From Hyphomicrobiales bacterium (GTDB lineage: Bacteria; Pseudomonadota; Alphaproteobacteria; Rhizobiales; Rhizobiaceae): a stretch of 64,000 nt of DNA. Made by a program: the position numbers and the translations under genes. Every line of letters starts with the position of its first letter. Position 1 is the stretch's first letter. The stretch is from assembly GCA_900471925.1 (NCBI GenBank), contig UCGV01000005.1, positions 298,676 through 362,675 on the forward strand, written 5' to 3'. Below the pieces are notes generated by a model, which was given only the letters and a program-made list of their open reading frames with translations, searched no databases and had not been told where the DNA came from. Below, piece after piece: positions 41,334 through 49,079 of the stretch.

Positions 41334-41346
41334 GCTCTTCCGATCT
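41334..41346. other. 13-base match to Illumina adapter (possible assembly artefact)
   Basis: GCTCTTCCGATCT, whose complement AGATCGGAAGAGC is the standard Illumina adapter stem, occurs in the intergenic gap between the LacI and YbaK genes. It may be chance, but an exact 13-mer is unlikely in 64 kb. Confidence 0.3.
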
Positions 41347-41373
41347 GTTGTTCCGTCACAAGTATCCCGTCCC

Positions 41374-41832
41374 ATGAGCCTCGAATCCGTCCGCGCCTTC
41401 TTTGCCGCCAATGCCCCTGACATAACGATCATCGAAACGGCCGACAGTTCTTCAACGGTTGCCCTTGCCGCTGAAGCACACGGTGTCGAGCCCGCGCAGA
41501 TTGCCAAGACGATCTGCCTGCGCGTCGGCGACCGCACTATGCTGATCGTCGCAAGCGGCACCGCGCGTCTCGACAACAGGAAATTCAAGGACACGTTCGG
41601 CGGCAAGGGCCGCATGCTGGACGCTGAAGAAGTGTTGGCGGTTACGAGCCATCCGGTCGGTGGCGTCTGTCCCTTCGGTCTGCCGGCGCCCTTGCCGATC
41701 TATTGCGATATGTCGCTGAAGCAGTTCGACGAGGTCGTTCCCGCCGCCGGTTCGACCCATTCGGCCGTGCGTATTTCGACCGAAAGACTGGCGGAAATCA
41801 CCAGGGCGGAATGGGTAGACGTCTGCCAGTAG
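41374..41832 (+). CDS. YbaK/EbsC-family aminoacyl-tRNA editing protein
   Basis: Stand-alone editing-domain protein of 152 residues that probably deacylates mischarged tRNA (Cys-tRNAPro type). The fold markers are VALAAEAHGVEPAQIAKTIC near residue 30 with the conserved lysine, TMLIVASGTARLDNRKFKDT near residue 55, and the closing VGGVCPFGLPAPLPIYCDMS near residue 90. Length is normal. A single-gene unit; divergent from the LacI gene. The start follows an AGTATCCCGTCCC region without a strong ribosome-binding site. Confidence 0.88.
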   Translation: MSLESVRAFFAANAPDITIIETADSSSTVALAAEAHGVEPAQIAKTICLRVGDRTMLIVASGTARLDNRKFKDTFGGKGRMLDAEEVLAVTSHPVGGVCPFGLPAPLPIYCDMSLKQFDEVVPAAGSTHSAVRISTERLAEITRAEWVDVCQ

Positions 41833-41915
41833 CAGTTCACAACTTCACAGGGCAAAAAGAATACCTATATTAACTCCTGACATGCCGCTCCGCGCATGAG
41901 AGGAGATTGAGAGAA

Positions 41916-42929
41916 ATGCACACTGCAGTTTCGCGTTTTGCCAGGATCGCGGCGATCGCCCTACTTGCAAGCACCACCGTCCTTGCCACGATCGGCGATG
42001 CCGATGCGCGCCGCGCAGGCGGCTCCAGCGGCTTCGGAAGCAGAGGCACGCGCACCTTCAGCGCACCTCCGGTCACGCAGACAGCCCCCTCTCCGGTTGC
42101 GCCCATCGAACGTTCGATGACCCCGCGCCCGCAGACGAACGCCCCCTATAACACGCAGCAGCCTGGCTATGCGCAGCAGCGCCCCGGCCTCTTTGGCGGC
42201 TTCGGCCGTTCGATGATCGGTGGCCTGATTGCCGGCGGTCTGCTCGGGATGCTGCTTGGCCACGGTTTCGGCGGCGGCTTCGGCTTCCTTGGCATGCTCC
42301 TGCAGATCGCATTGATCTTCGGCGCGGTCTTGCTGGCCATGCGCTACTTTGCCAATCGTCGCCAACCGTCCTACGGTGCCAGCGGCCAGAGCTTTGGCGG
42401 AGCGCAGACCTATAATAATATGGCTCCGGCCAACGGCGGTTCGTCCTTTCATATCCCGACAATCGGTTCGGGCTCGGGCAGCCAGCAGCGCAGTTCGCGT
42501 CCAAGCGACGAAGTTGGCCTTGCCCAGGCGGATCTCGACCAGTTCGAGGAATTGCTGACCAGGGTTCAGACCGCCTATGGCGCGGAAGATTACGGCACGT
42601 TGCGCGGGCTGACGACACCGGAGGCCATGTCCTATCTTGCCGAAGAGCTCGGCGAGAACGCCACCAACGGCGTGCGTAACCAGGTTTCCGACGTCAAGCT
42701 GCTGCAAGGCGATATTGCCGAAGCCTGGCGTGAGAACGGTCAGGAATATGCAACGCTTGCCATGCGTTACTCCTCGATCGACGCGATGGTGGAGCGGGGC
42801 AGCGGACGCGTCGTCTCGGGCGACAACCACCGCCCGAGCGAAAGCACCGAGGTCTGGACCTTCGTGCGCAAACCCGGCGCCGACTGGAAGCTTTCCGCTA
42901 TCCAGGGCACCGGCCAGCGCGCAGCTTAA
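41916..42929 (+). CDS. Tim44-like domain membrane protein
   Basis: A 337-residue envelope protein. It has an N-terminal signal/anchor (FARIAAIALLASTTVLATIG), a Gly/Pro/Gln-rich linker (residues 30-90), two hydrophobic segments (MIGGLIAGGLLGMLLGHGFG and GMLLQIALIFGAVLLAMRYF), and a C-terminal Tim44-like domain from about residue 205 (ADLDQFEELLTRVQTAYGAE to TEVWTFVRKPGADWKLSAIQ). Bacterial members are of unclear function, perhaps in membrane protein handling. AGGAG at 41901-41905 precedes the ATG. Ends with a 4-base overlap with the convergent dehydrogenase gene. Confidence 0.88.
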   Translation: MHTAVSRFARIAAIALLASTTVLATIGDADARRAGGSSGFGSRGTRTFSAPPVTQTAPSPVAPIERSMTPRPQTNAPYNTQQPGYAQQRPGLFGGFGRSMIGGLIAGGLLGMLLGHGFGGGFGFLGMLLQIALIFGAVLLAMRYFANRRQPSYGASGQSFGGAQTYNNMAPANGGSSFHIPTIGSGSGSQQRSSRPSDEVGLAQADLDQFEELLTRVQTAYGAEDYGTLRGLTTPEAMSYLAEELGENATNGVRNQVSDVKLLQGDIAEAWRENGQEYATLAMRYSSIDAMVERGSGRVVSGDNHRPSESTEVWTFVRKPGADWKLSAIQGTGQRAA

Positions 42930-43957
42930 TTTACAGAGACGGGTTTGGAGCGCATGCGGGACACCGTTTCGCGCTCCGCCCGTTTGCAGCGCATCGGCGG
43001 CAAGCCACGATCCATCAGATCCATGTCCTCGAGCACCATGTCGCCCATCCTCTTGAAGGCGATGTCGAGCGCGCCTGCGCGATGGGCCGAGCGGATGAAG
43101 CCCTTGAGGCTGCGCACCGGATGGTCAGATGGCAGCGGTTCCTGCGGATAGACATCGCTTGCCGCAACAATATGGCCTGATGCAACGGCCGCCATCAGCG
43201 CATCGAAATCCACGACATCGGCGCGGCTGAGCAGGATGAAAGCGGCCCCCCTGCGCATGCCGGCGAATGCATCCGCGCCGAGGAAGCCCCTGTTCTCGCT
43301 GGTCACGGAAGCGACGACGAAAACGAAGTCGCTCTGCGTCAGCACTTCGTTCAGGCTCGCCGGTTCCACTCCATTTTCCTCCAGAATCGAGCGCGGCATC
43401 CAGGGATCGAAGACCCTGATCCTGGCGCGAAAGCCCGTGAGTACCCGTCGCAGCGCCTTGCCGAGATCACCGAAGCCGATAATGCCAATCTCCGAGCCAG
43501 ACAGCAGCCGCGCGCTCGTATTGCCCTCTCCACCCCAGAGCTCATGTCCCTCGCGAAAGGCCACATCGGCATCGACGATGCCGCGCGCGAGGCTGAGGGC
43601 AAAGCCCAGACCGATCTCTGCCACAGGTTCGGCAAAGACCTGCCCTGTCGTCACCACATGGATGCCGCGCTGGAACAGGATCTCATAGGGCATATTGTTG
43701 AGGAGGTTGCTCTCCACATTGAGGATCGAGCGAAGTTGCGGCATGCGGGCGAGCGTCTCGGCCGAGAGCGGCGGTTGGCCGATGATGTAGCGCGCTTTGC
43801 CCAAGACATTATCGCTGAGTCCGGCAATGTTTTCAGGATCGGCTTCAACGATCTCATATTTGGCATTGAGTTCGGCGCGTGCCTTATCGCTGAAGATCAG
43901 GTCGAGCGTGCGCGGCTCCGGCGCGCTGATCGCCAGCGGCCTTTCGGTATTCGTCAT
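42926..43957 (-). CDS. D-2-hydroxyacid dehydrogenase family protein
   Basis: NAD-dependent dehydrogenase of 343 residues. The nucleotide-binding motif is GIIGFGDLGKALRRVLTGFR near residue 165. The catalytic Arg lies in AAFILLSRADVVDFDALMAA near residue 250, the Glu in DVYPQEPLPSDHPV, and the His in IRSAHRAGALDIAF near residue 300. The C-terminus is longer than usual and rich in charged residues (RCKRAERETVSRMRSK). GAGGATTCC before the ATG at 43957 is the ribosome-binding site. Substrate unknown; single gene convergent with the Tim44-like gene. Confidence 0.88.
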   Translation of the reverse strand: MTNTERPLAISAPEPRTLDLIFSDKARAELNAKYEIVEADPENIAGLSDNVLGKARYIIGQPPLSAETLARMPQLRSILNVESNLLNNMPYEILFQRGIHVVTTGQVFAEPVAEIGLGFALSLARGIVDADVAFREGHELWGGEGNTSARLLSGSEIGIIGFGDLGKALRRVLTGFRARIRVFDPWMPRSILEENGVEPASLNEVLTQSDFVFVVASVTSENRGFLGADAFAGMRRGAAFILLSRADVVDFDALMAAVASGHIVAASDVYPQEPLPSDHPVRSLKGFIRSAHRAGALDIAFKRMGDMVLEDMDLMDRGLPPMRCKRAERETVSRMRSKPVSVN

Positions 43958-44203
43958 GGAATCCTCCTCAAGATGCGGGCAGTTCTCACCGCCGCAACAC
44001 GATTGATAATACCGTTGGGCGGCACTTGTGAATACGCCTTTCAAAACGGCAATTGCCTACGATATAAGCACTTGAAATTCCTGCCTATTCTCTTGCTTTC
44101 CGTTGACGCTGAAATCCTGCTCGGTTAGCCTGCGGAAACGATCTGAAATCGGGACTGAGCGATCGGCAGCCGCAGGATCTAGAAAAACAGAGGGAATTCC
44201 ATC

Positions 44204-44803
44204 ATGAAATCAGTCTTCAAGAGCGGTCTCCTTGCGCTCGCCGTCGCAGCGCTCCCGGCAGCCGCCTATGCCCATACCGGCGTTGGTGAGACGGCCGGCC
44301 TCTTTCATGGTTTCAGCCACCCGATATCCGGCCTCGATCACATCCTTGCCATGGTCATGGTCGGCGTGCTCGCCTTCCAACTTGGTGGCCGCGCCATCTG
44401 GGCGCTGCCGGCAACCTTCGTGCTCGTCATGGCGTTCGGCGGCGTGCTCGGCATGGCCGGCATCAACGTACCATTCGTGGAGACCGGCATCGCGCTTTCC
44501 GTCATCATGCTTGGCGCTGTCGTCGCTATGAACATCCAAGCCTCGACGGCAGTCGCGATGGCTGTTGTCGGCCTGTTTGCTGTCTTCCATGGCCATGCGC
44601 ATGGCGCCGAGATGCCCGAAAATGCCGGAGGCGCTGCCTATGCTGCAGGCTTCATGACCGCAACTGCCCTGTTGCATGCGGTCGGACTCGGCCTCGGCTT
44701 CCTTATCGCCCGCTTCGGCGAGCGTCAGGGCGCCTTCGTCGTACGTAGCGCAGGCGGCCTTGCAGCAGTAGCAGGCGTCGGCATCCTGACCGGCCTGATC
44801 TAA
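44204..44803 (+). CDS. HupE/UreJ-family metal permease
   Basis: Membrane protein of 199 residues thought to transport nickel or cobalt. Signal peptide LLALAVAALPAAAYA, then the family motif GFSHPISGLDHILAMVMVGV near residue 38 (HP-x2-GxDH), followed by about six hydrophobic helices and a His-rich segment FHGHAHGAEM near residue 128. No hydrogenase or urease gene lies in the window, so it may serve general Ni/Co supply. The 5' leader can fold (CCTGCGG at 44129-44135 with CCGCAGG at 44170-44176). A strong terminator follows. Confidence 0.9.
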   Translation: MKSVFKSGLLALAVAALPAAAYAHTGVGETAGLFHGFSHPISGLDHILAMVMVGVLAFQLGGRAIWALPATFVLVMAFGGVLGMAGINVPFVETGIALSVIMLGAVVAMNIQASTAVAMAVVGLFAVFHGHAHGAEMPENAGGAAYAAGFMTATALLHAVGLGLGFLIARFGERQGAFVVRSAGGLAAVAGVGILTGLI

Positions 44804-44838
44804 GACCGACCTCGATCTAAAATTTATCCGGCATTTGA

Positions 44839-44870
44839 CGCCCGGCAGACATGTGTCTGCCGGGCGTTTT
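44839..44870 (+). terminator. Rho-independent terminator after hupE-like gene
   Basis: CGCCCGGCAGACA (44839-44851) pairs with TGTCTGCCGGGCG (44854-44866), followed by TTTTATG. The 13-bp GC-rich stem and T-run form a strong terminator, insulating the cyd operon from the hupE-like gene. Confidence 0.92.
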
Positions 44871-44883
44871 ATGTTTGCGGGAT

Positions 44884-44897
44884 TTGACCCAAGTCAA
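44884..44897. promoter_or_regulatory. FNR/FixK-type box 1 upstream of cyd operon
   Basis: TTGACCCAAGTCAA matches the FNR/FixK consensus TTGAY-N4-RTCAA in both arms. It is the first of two such boxes upstream of the gbsR-like/cyd operon and suggests low-oxygen activation by FixK or FnrN. Confidence 0.7.
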
Positions 44898-44952
44898 TTC
44901 CAGACGCGCGACGCCGGGCTATGAAGAAGCCGACCACCGAAATACATCCAAA

Positions 44953-44966
44953 TTGACGCAGGTCAG
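44953..44966. promoter_or_regulatory. FNR/FixK-type box 2 upstream of cyd operon
   Basis: TTGACGCAGGTCAG matches the FNR/FixK consensus except for the last base. It lies 69 bases after box 1. TATAGT at 45000-45005 is a possible -10 element, but the spacing is not the standard -41.5 geometry, so exact start points are unclear. Confidence 0.55.
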
Positions 44967-45003
44967 GCTCCGCGATTGCGGCATAAACGCGAAAGTCTGT
45001 ATA

Positions 45004-45029
45004 GTGATTTCAGAAATTTCTGAAATCAC
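45004..45029. promoter_or_regulatory. Perfect 26-bp palindrome, likely operator of GbsR-like regulator
   Basis: Each half is GTGATTTCAGAAA read from its outer end, meeting at AT-rich centre AAATTT; all 26 bases are self-complementary. It ends 13 bases before the regulator start codon and overlaps the candidate -10 element, a position that suits repression of the whole operon by its own first gene product. Confidence 0.65.
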
Positions 45030-45042
45030 AGACGCAACGGAA

Positions 45043-45624
45043 ATGACAATGAACCTTCCGCCTCTCGTTCAGTCCTTCGTCCTGCACTTCGGTGAAATGG
45101 GTTCCCGCTGGGGAATCAACCGCACGGTCGGCCAGATCTATGCACTGCTTTACGTCTCGCCAGCCCCGCTCTGCGCCGAGGAAATCGTCGATGCGCTCGG
45201 CATCTCGCGCTCGAATGTTTCCATGAGCCTTCGCGAGCTGCAGGCCTGGAACCTGGTGCTGCTGCGTCACAAGCCGGATGACCGGCGCGACTTCTTCACG
45301 ACACCTGACGATGTCTGGCTGATCCTCAGAACGCTTGCCGAAGAGCGCAAGAAGCGCGAGGTCGATCCTACTCTTTCGGTGCTACGCGAAATCCTCATGC
45401 AGCGCCCGGCAAGCGAAGCCGAACGCCATGCGCAGGAGCGCATGAGCGAGATGCACACGCTCATCGAGCAGCTGACGCACTGGTATGAGGACGTAAAACA
45501 ACTTGAAACAGAGAGACTTGCAACGCTACTCTCGTTAGGCGCGAAAGTGACAAAGCTGCTGGAGGCCAAGGACAGGGTCGTTTCGCTTGGCCGCCGCCGT
45601 CCCAATCCTGCGAACAAGAGTTAG
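45043..45624 (+). CDS. GbsR/MarR-like transcriptional regulator of cyd operon
   Basis: A 193-residue winged-helix regulator. The DNA-binding domain spans about residues 20-90 (GINRTVGQIYALLYVSPAPL, ISRSNVSMSLRELQAWNLVL, HKPDDRRDFFTTPDDVWLIL), and the C-terminal part is helical (QERMSEMHTLIEQLTHWYED), probably for dimerization. The start at 45043 (MTMNLPPLVQ) was chosen; the frame is open upstream but crosses the palindrome and FNR boxes, so that DNA is regulatory. It is 4 bases ahead of cydD, so it is co-transcribed with the oxidase genes. GbsR-type regulators here could sense the redox or metabolite state. Confidence 0.87.
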   Translation: MTMNLPPLVQSFVLHFGEMGSRWGINRTVGQIYALLYVSPAPLCAEEIVDALGISRSNVSMSLRELQAWNLVLLRHKPDDRRDFFTTPDDVWLILRTLAEERKKREVDPTLSVLREILMQRPASEAERHAQERMSEMHTLIEQLTHWYEDVKQLETERLATLLSLGAKVTKLLEAKDRVVSLGRRRPNPANKS

Positions 45625-45628
45625 CGCC

Positions 45629-47314
45629 ATGAGCAGTGCTTTCTTTGACGCGAGAGGCGAGCAAGAGACAAGGGCACGCAAGCCGGCCGCAACCAAGCGG
45701 CGCTTGCGCAGCGCGGCAATGTTGCAGTCACTTGCGGCTGCGCTCTGGATCCCGCAGGCGGGCCTGCTCGCCTGGTCGGTCGGCAAGCTGGCCGATGGCG
45801 GCGTCTTCAACGATATTCTTTTGCCTGCTGCGTTCATCCTGCTGACCGGCATCGCGAAAAGCTGTCTCGACGCGGCCGGCGGCCGCCTCGCTTTCCGTGC
45901 CGCTCGCGCCGAACTCAGCGAAAAACGCGCTGCAGCCGTCCGTCTGCTCGCCCGCCTTTCGCCCATCGATAGCAACCGCCCGGCTTCCGGCGAAGCGGCA
46001 AGCATTCTCGGCGAACAGGCCGAGTTGATCGTGCCCTATCTCGCCCGCTTCCAGCCGGCCCGCATGAAGGCGAGCCTTGTACCGCTCGTCATTCTGGTCT
46101 GCGTCTTCCCGATCTCCTGGATTGCCGCACTCGTATTGCTGTTTGCAGCACCGCTCATACCGATCTTCATGGCGTTGATCGGCTGGCGCGCCCAGGCTGC
46201 AAGCGAAAAGCAGCTCGTCGCGACAGGTGGCCTCAACGCCTTCCTCCTCGACCGTCTGCGTGGCCTTGCAACCATCCGTTCGCTCGATGCGGTTGACGCC
46301 ACAGCACTTCGGCTGCGCGCGGAAGCGGAATCGCTGCGCACCCGCACCATGGCCGTTTTGAAGATCGCCTTCCTCTCCTCGGCCGTGCTCGAGCTTTTTT
46401 CGGCGCTCGGCGTGGCGATGACCGCAGTCTATATCGGTTTCAGCCTGCTCGGTGAGATCCGCTTCGGCGCATGGTCCGGCGGTCTCGATCTTTCGCAAGG
46501 GCTGTTCATTCTTTTGCTCGCACCCGCCTTCTTCGAGCCTTTGCGGGAACTCTCCGCCGTCTGGCACGATCGCGCCTCGGGTGAGGCCGCGCTGAAAGCG
46601 CTGGATGCTATTGCTGCCGAGGGCATGGCGCTTGCGGAATTCGCAGACGCCGAAACCGCAGCCGTTGCCGACGCCTATGGCATTCGCCTGGAAAATATCG
46701 GTTTTCGTTACCGGCCTGAGCAGCAACCCATCCTCAATAGCTTCAATCTCGATATCGCTGCCGGCGAGCACCTGGCGCTGCTCGGAGCCAGCGGCAGCGG
46801 CAAGTCGACCCTGCTTTCGCTGATCTCCGGTCTGGCGCCCTGCGAAACGGGCCGGGTGCTGATCGGCAACGGATCGGCGGACCGCGGCAGGATGGCCTGG
46901 ATCGGTCAGAAGCCGCATATTTTCGCAGGCACGATATCGGGCAATGTCGCGCTTGGCCGACCCGGCATCACGAAAGCCAAGATCGACGGCGCCCTTGATC
47001 TGGCGCAACTTGCCGATGTCGCGCAGACCTACGGCCATCGCCCGCTCGGCGAAGGCGGCATCGGCCTTTCCGGCGGCGAGGCTTTGCGGCTGGCGATCGC
47101 ACGCGCCGCCTGCGATCCCGATATCCGCATCATCCTCACCGATGAACCAACTGCCCATCTCGATGCCGAAACGGCTGCAGAGATTACCGAAAGCCTGCTT
47201 GCCCTCGCCAAGGGTCGCACTCTGATCGTCGCCACGCATGACCCGCTGCTCGCCGCGCGTATGCAGCGCAGTATCCGCCTTGATGCGGAACTTCTCCAGG
47301 AGGCCGCCGAATGA
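45629..47314 (+). CDS. cydD: CydD, ABC exporter subunit for cytochrome bd assembly
   Basis: Half of the heterodimeric CydDC exporter, which exports thiols (glutathione, cysteine) and is needed for cytochrome bd assembly. Protein of 561 residues: six-helix membrane domain to about residue 330, then the ATPase with Walker A GASGSGKST near residue 395, signature LSGGEALRLAIARA near residue 485, and Walker B IILTDEPTAHLD. The ATG at 45629 gives MSSAFFDARGEQ. It lies 4 bases after the regulator gene and overlaps cydC by 4 bases. Confidence 0.94.
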   Translation: MSSAFFDARGEQETRARKPAATKRRLRSAAMLQSLAAALWIPQAGLLAWSVGKLADGGVFNDILLPAAFILLTGIAKSCLDAAGGRLAFRAARAELSEKRAAAVRLLARLSPIDSNRPASGEAASILGEQAELIVPYLARFQPARMKASLVPLVILVCVFPISWIAALVLLFAAPLIPIFMALIGWRAQAASEKQLVATGGLNAFLLDRLRGLATIRSLDAVDATALRLRAEAESLRTRTMAVLKIAFLSSAVLELFSALGVAMTAVYIGFSLLGEIRFGAWSGGLDLSQGLFILLLAPAFFEPLRELSAVWHDRASGEAALKALDAIAAEGMALAEFADAETAAVADAYGIRLENIGFRYRPEQQPILNSFNLDIAAGEHLALLGASGSGKSTLLSLISGLAPCETGRVLIGNGSADRGRMAWIGQKPHIFAGTISGNVALGRPGITKAKIDGALDLAQLADVAQTYGHRPLGEGGIGLSGGEALRLAIARAACDPDIRIILTDEPTAHLDAETAAEITESLLALAKGRTLIVATHDPLLAARMQRSIRLDAELLQEAAE

Positions 47315-49002
47315 CCCCGTTTCTCCGCGATCTCAGACCAGTTCTGCGCCTTTTCATCGAGATACGTCGTCGGGAACTGCTGCTCGGCGCAGCACTCTCG
47401 GCCGCAACCGTGACGGCGGGCATCGCGCTGCTCGGCCTGTCGGGCTGGTTCATCACTGCAACCGCGCTCGCCGGACTTTCTGTATCCGTTGCAGCAACCT
47501 TCGACGTGTTTGCGCCATCGGCCGGCATCCGCTTCCTTGCTCTTCTGCGTACCGCAGCTCGCTATGGCGAGCGGTTGACCACCCATAATGCCACGCTTGC
47601 CGTGCTTGCTGCCCTGCGCGAGCGCCTGTTTCGCGGCTGGGCGTCCGCCGGCGCCGCACGCGCGCTTCTCAATCGCCCGGCCCGGCTGCTTTTCCGTCTG
47701 ACGGCGGATATCGATGCACTGGAATCGCTTTATCTGCGCGTATTGGTACCTGCCGCAGTGGCTCTCGGCGCAGCGCTGATCGCCAGCGTCACGCTCGGGC
47801 TGATGAACCCGCTGTTCGGCCTCCTCTTCGGCCTTTGCCTTGCTCTGGTCGGGCTCGGTCTGCCGCTCATCTCCGGCCACGCAGCCCGTGAGCACGCACG
47901 CCGACGTGCCTACGGTATCGAAACCCTGCGATCGCGGACCATCGACCTCGTTGCCGGACAGGCCGATCTGCTGATGGCGAACCGGCTGGCGGCGCAACAG
48001 CAGGCAATAGCCGCTGCAGATGCCTATGCCGCGCAAGCCGACGACCGGCTCAACCGGATCGAAACCGGTGTGGCCTTCGGCTTCGGGCTTTTCTCCACTG
48101 TCCTCCTGGTCGCGGTCCTGCTGACGACAGCGACCCTGATGCATGCGGGCGCGATCAGTGCCCCGGTCGCAGCCCTCGGGATACTCGTCGCCTTCTCCGC
48201 CACCGAACCCTTTGCCGCATTGCGCCGCGGCGCCATGGAATTCGGCAGAACATTGCTTGCAGCCAGGCGTATCGCGCCGCGCCTTTCGGCCATCGAAGTA
48301 GACTTCACGCCCAAGACACCCGCGCACGACCTCGCCTTCGCGCTGCAGAACGTAACCGTTGTCCATGACGGCGCAACCCTGCCGGCCTTACGGGACGTGA
48401 CGCTGGAACTTCGCCGGGGCGAGCATATCGCCGTCGTCGGCTCGAGCGGTGCCGGCAAATCGACCCTCCTGTCGCTGCTGTCAGGCGAATTGCCGCCAGC
48501 CACCGGCATGACCGCAGCGCTCGAAGGCACCCTCCTCACCCAACGGACCGAACTTTTTCAGGACACGCTGCGCGGCAACCTCCTGCTTGCCGCACCGGCC
48601 GCCGATGACGACCAATTGCGCGATGCGCTTGTCTCTGCCGGCTTGCTCGCCGATGTCGATGCGCTTCCATCAGGCCTCGATACGCGGCTCGGCGAAGGCG
48701 GAATGGGGCTCTCGGGCGGACAATCGCGCCGGCTCGCGCTCGCCCGTCTCTTCCTGCGCGACACGCCGCTCTGGCTGCTGGATGAACCGACCGAGGGGCT
48801 TGATGGCAATACCGCACGCGACGTGCTGCATCGCCTGGAATTGAGGGCCGAAGGCCGGGCGCTGGTTATCGCCACGCATATTCGCCGCGAAGCGGCGCTC
48901 GCGGACCGCATCGTCACCATCGATGGCGGCTGCATCACAGAAGTTTCGCGCCGTGGAGAGGCGGCGTTCGAAAAGGCGCTCGATCGGCTTCGGCCGGATT
49001 GA
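47311..49002 (+). CDS. cydC: CydC, ABC exporter subunit for cytochrome bd assembly
   Basis: Second half of the CydDC exporter, 563 residues. The N-terminal membrane domain includes ALLGLSGWFITATALAGLSV near residue 40, followed by the ATPase with Walker A GSSGAGKST near residue 385, signature LSGGQSRRLALARL near residue 470, and Walker B LWLLDEPTEGLDGN. The order cydD-cydC-cydA-cydB is typical of Alphaproteobacteria. It starts inside the cydD stop codon (ATGA) and is followed by a 77-base gap before cydA. Confidence 0.94.
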   Translation: MTPFLRDLRPVLRLFIEIRRRELLLGAALSAATVTAGIALLGLSGWFITATALAGLSVSVAATFDVFAPSAGIRFLALLRTAARYGERLTTHNATLAVLAALRERLFRGWASAGAARALLNRPARLLFRLTADIDALESLYLRVLVPAAVALGAALIASVTLGLMNPLFGLLFGLCLALVGLGLPLISGHAAREHARRRAYGIETLRSRTIDLVAGQADLLMANRLAAQQQAIAAADAYAAQADDRLNRIETGVAFGFGLFSTVLLVAVLLTTATLMHAGAISAPVAALGILVAFSATEPFAALRRGAMEFGRTLLAARRIAPRLSAIEVDFTPKTPAHDLAFALQNVTVVHDGATLPALRDVTLELRRGEHIAVVGSSGAGKSTLLSLLSGELPPATGMTAALEGTLLTQRTELFQDTLRGNLLLAAPAADDDQLRDALVSAGLLADVDALPSGLDTRLGEGGMGLSGGQSRRLALARLFLRDTPLWLLDEPTEGLDGNTARDVLHRLELRAEGRALVIATHIRREAALADRIVTIDGGCITEVSRRGEAAFEKALDRLRPD

Positions 49003-49079
49003 GCGAACAGGCCTACCCCGTATGGCCGTCCGGCCATGCGGAAACACTCGATACCCCGTGGGACCGTGGGAGTAAGACA

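Noticed and set aside
44129..44176. Structured leader upstream of the hupE-like gene as a cobalamin riboswitch
   Set aside because: CCTGCGG/CCGCAGG and an inner CGAT/ATCG can pair, but the region is too short and lacks the conserved B12-box sequences.
44851..45042. N-terminal extension of the GbsR-like regulator
   Set aside because: This segment overlaps the hupE terminator, both FNR-type boxes and the 26-bp palindrome, so it is regulatory DNA.
45728..47239. A 503-codon reverse frame
   Set aside because: Antisense to cydD, with Asp/Arg/Gly/Gln-rich shadow composition and no domain.
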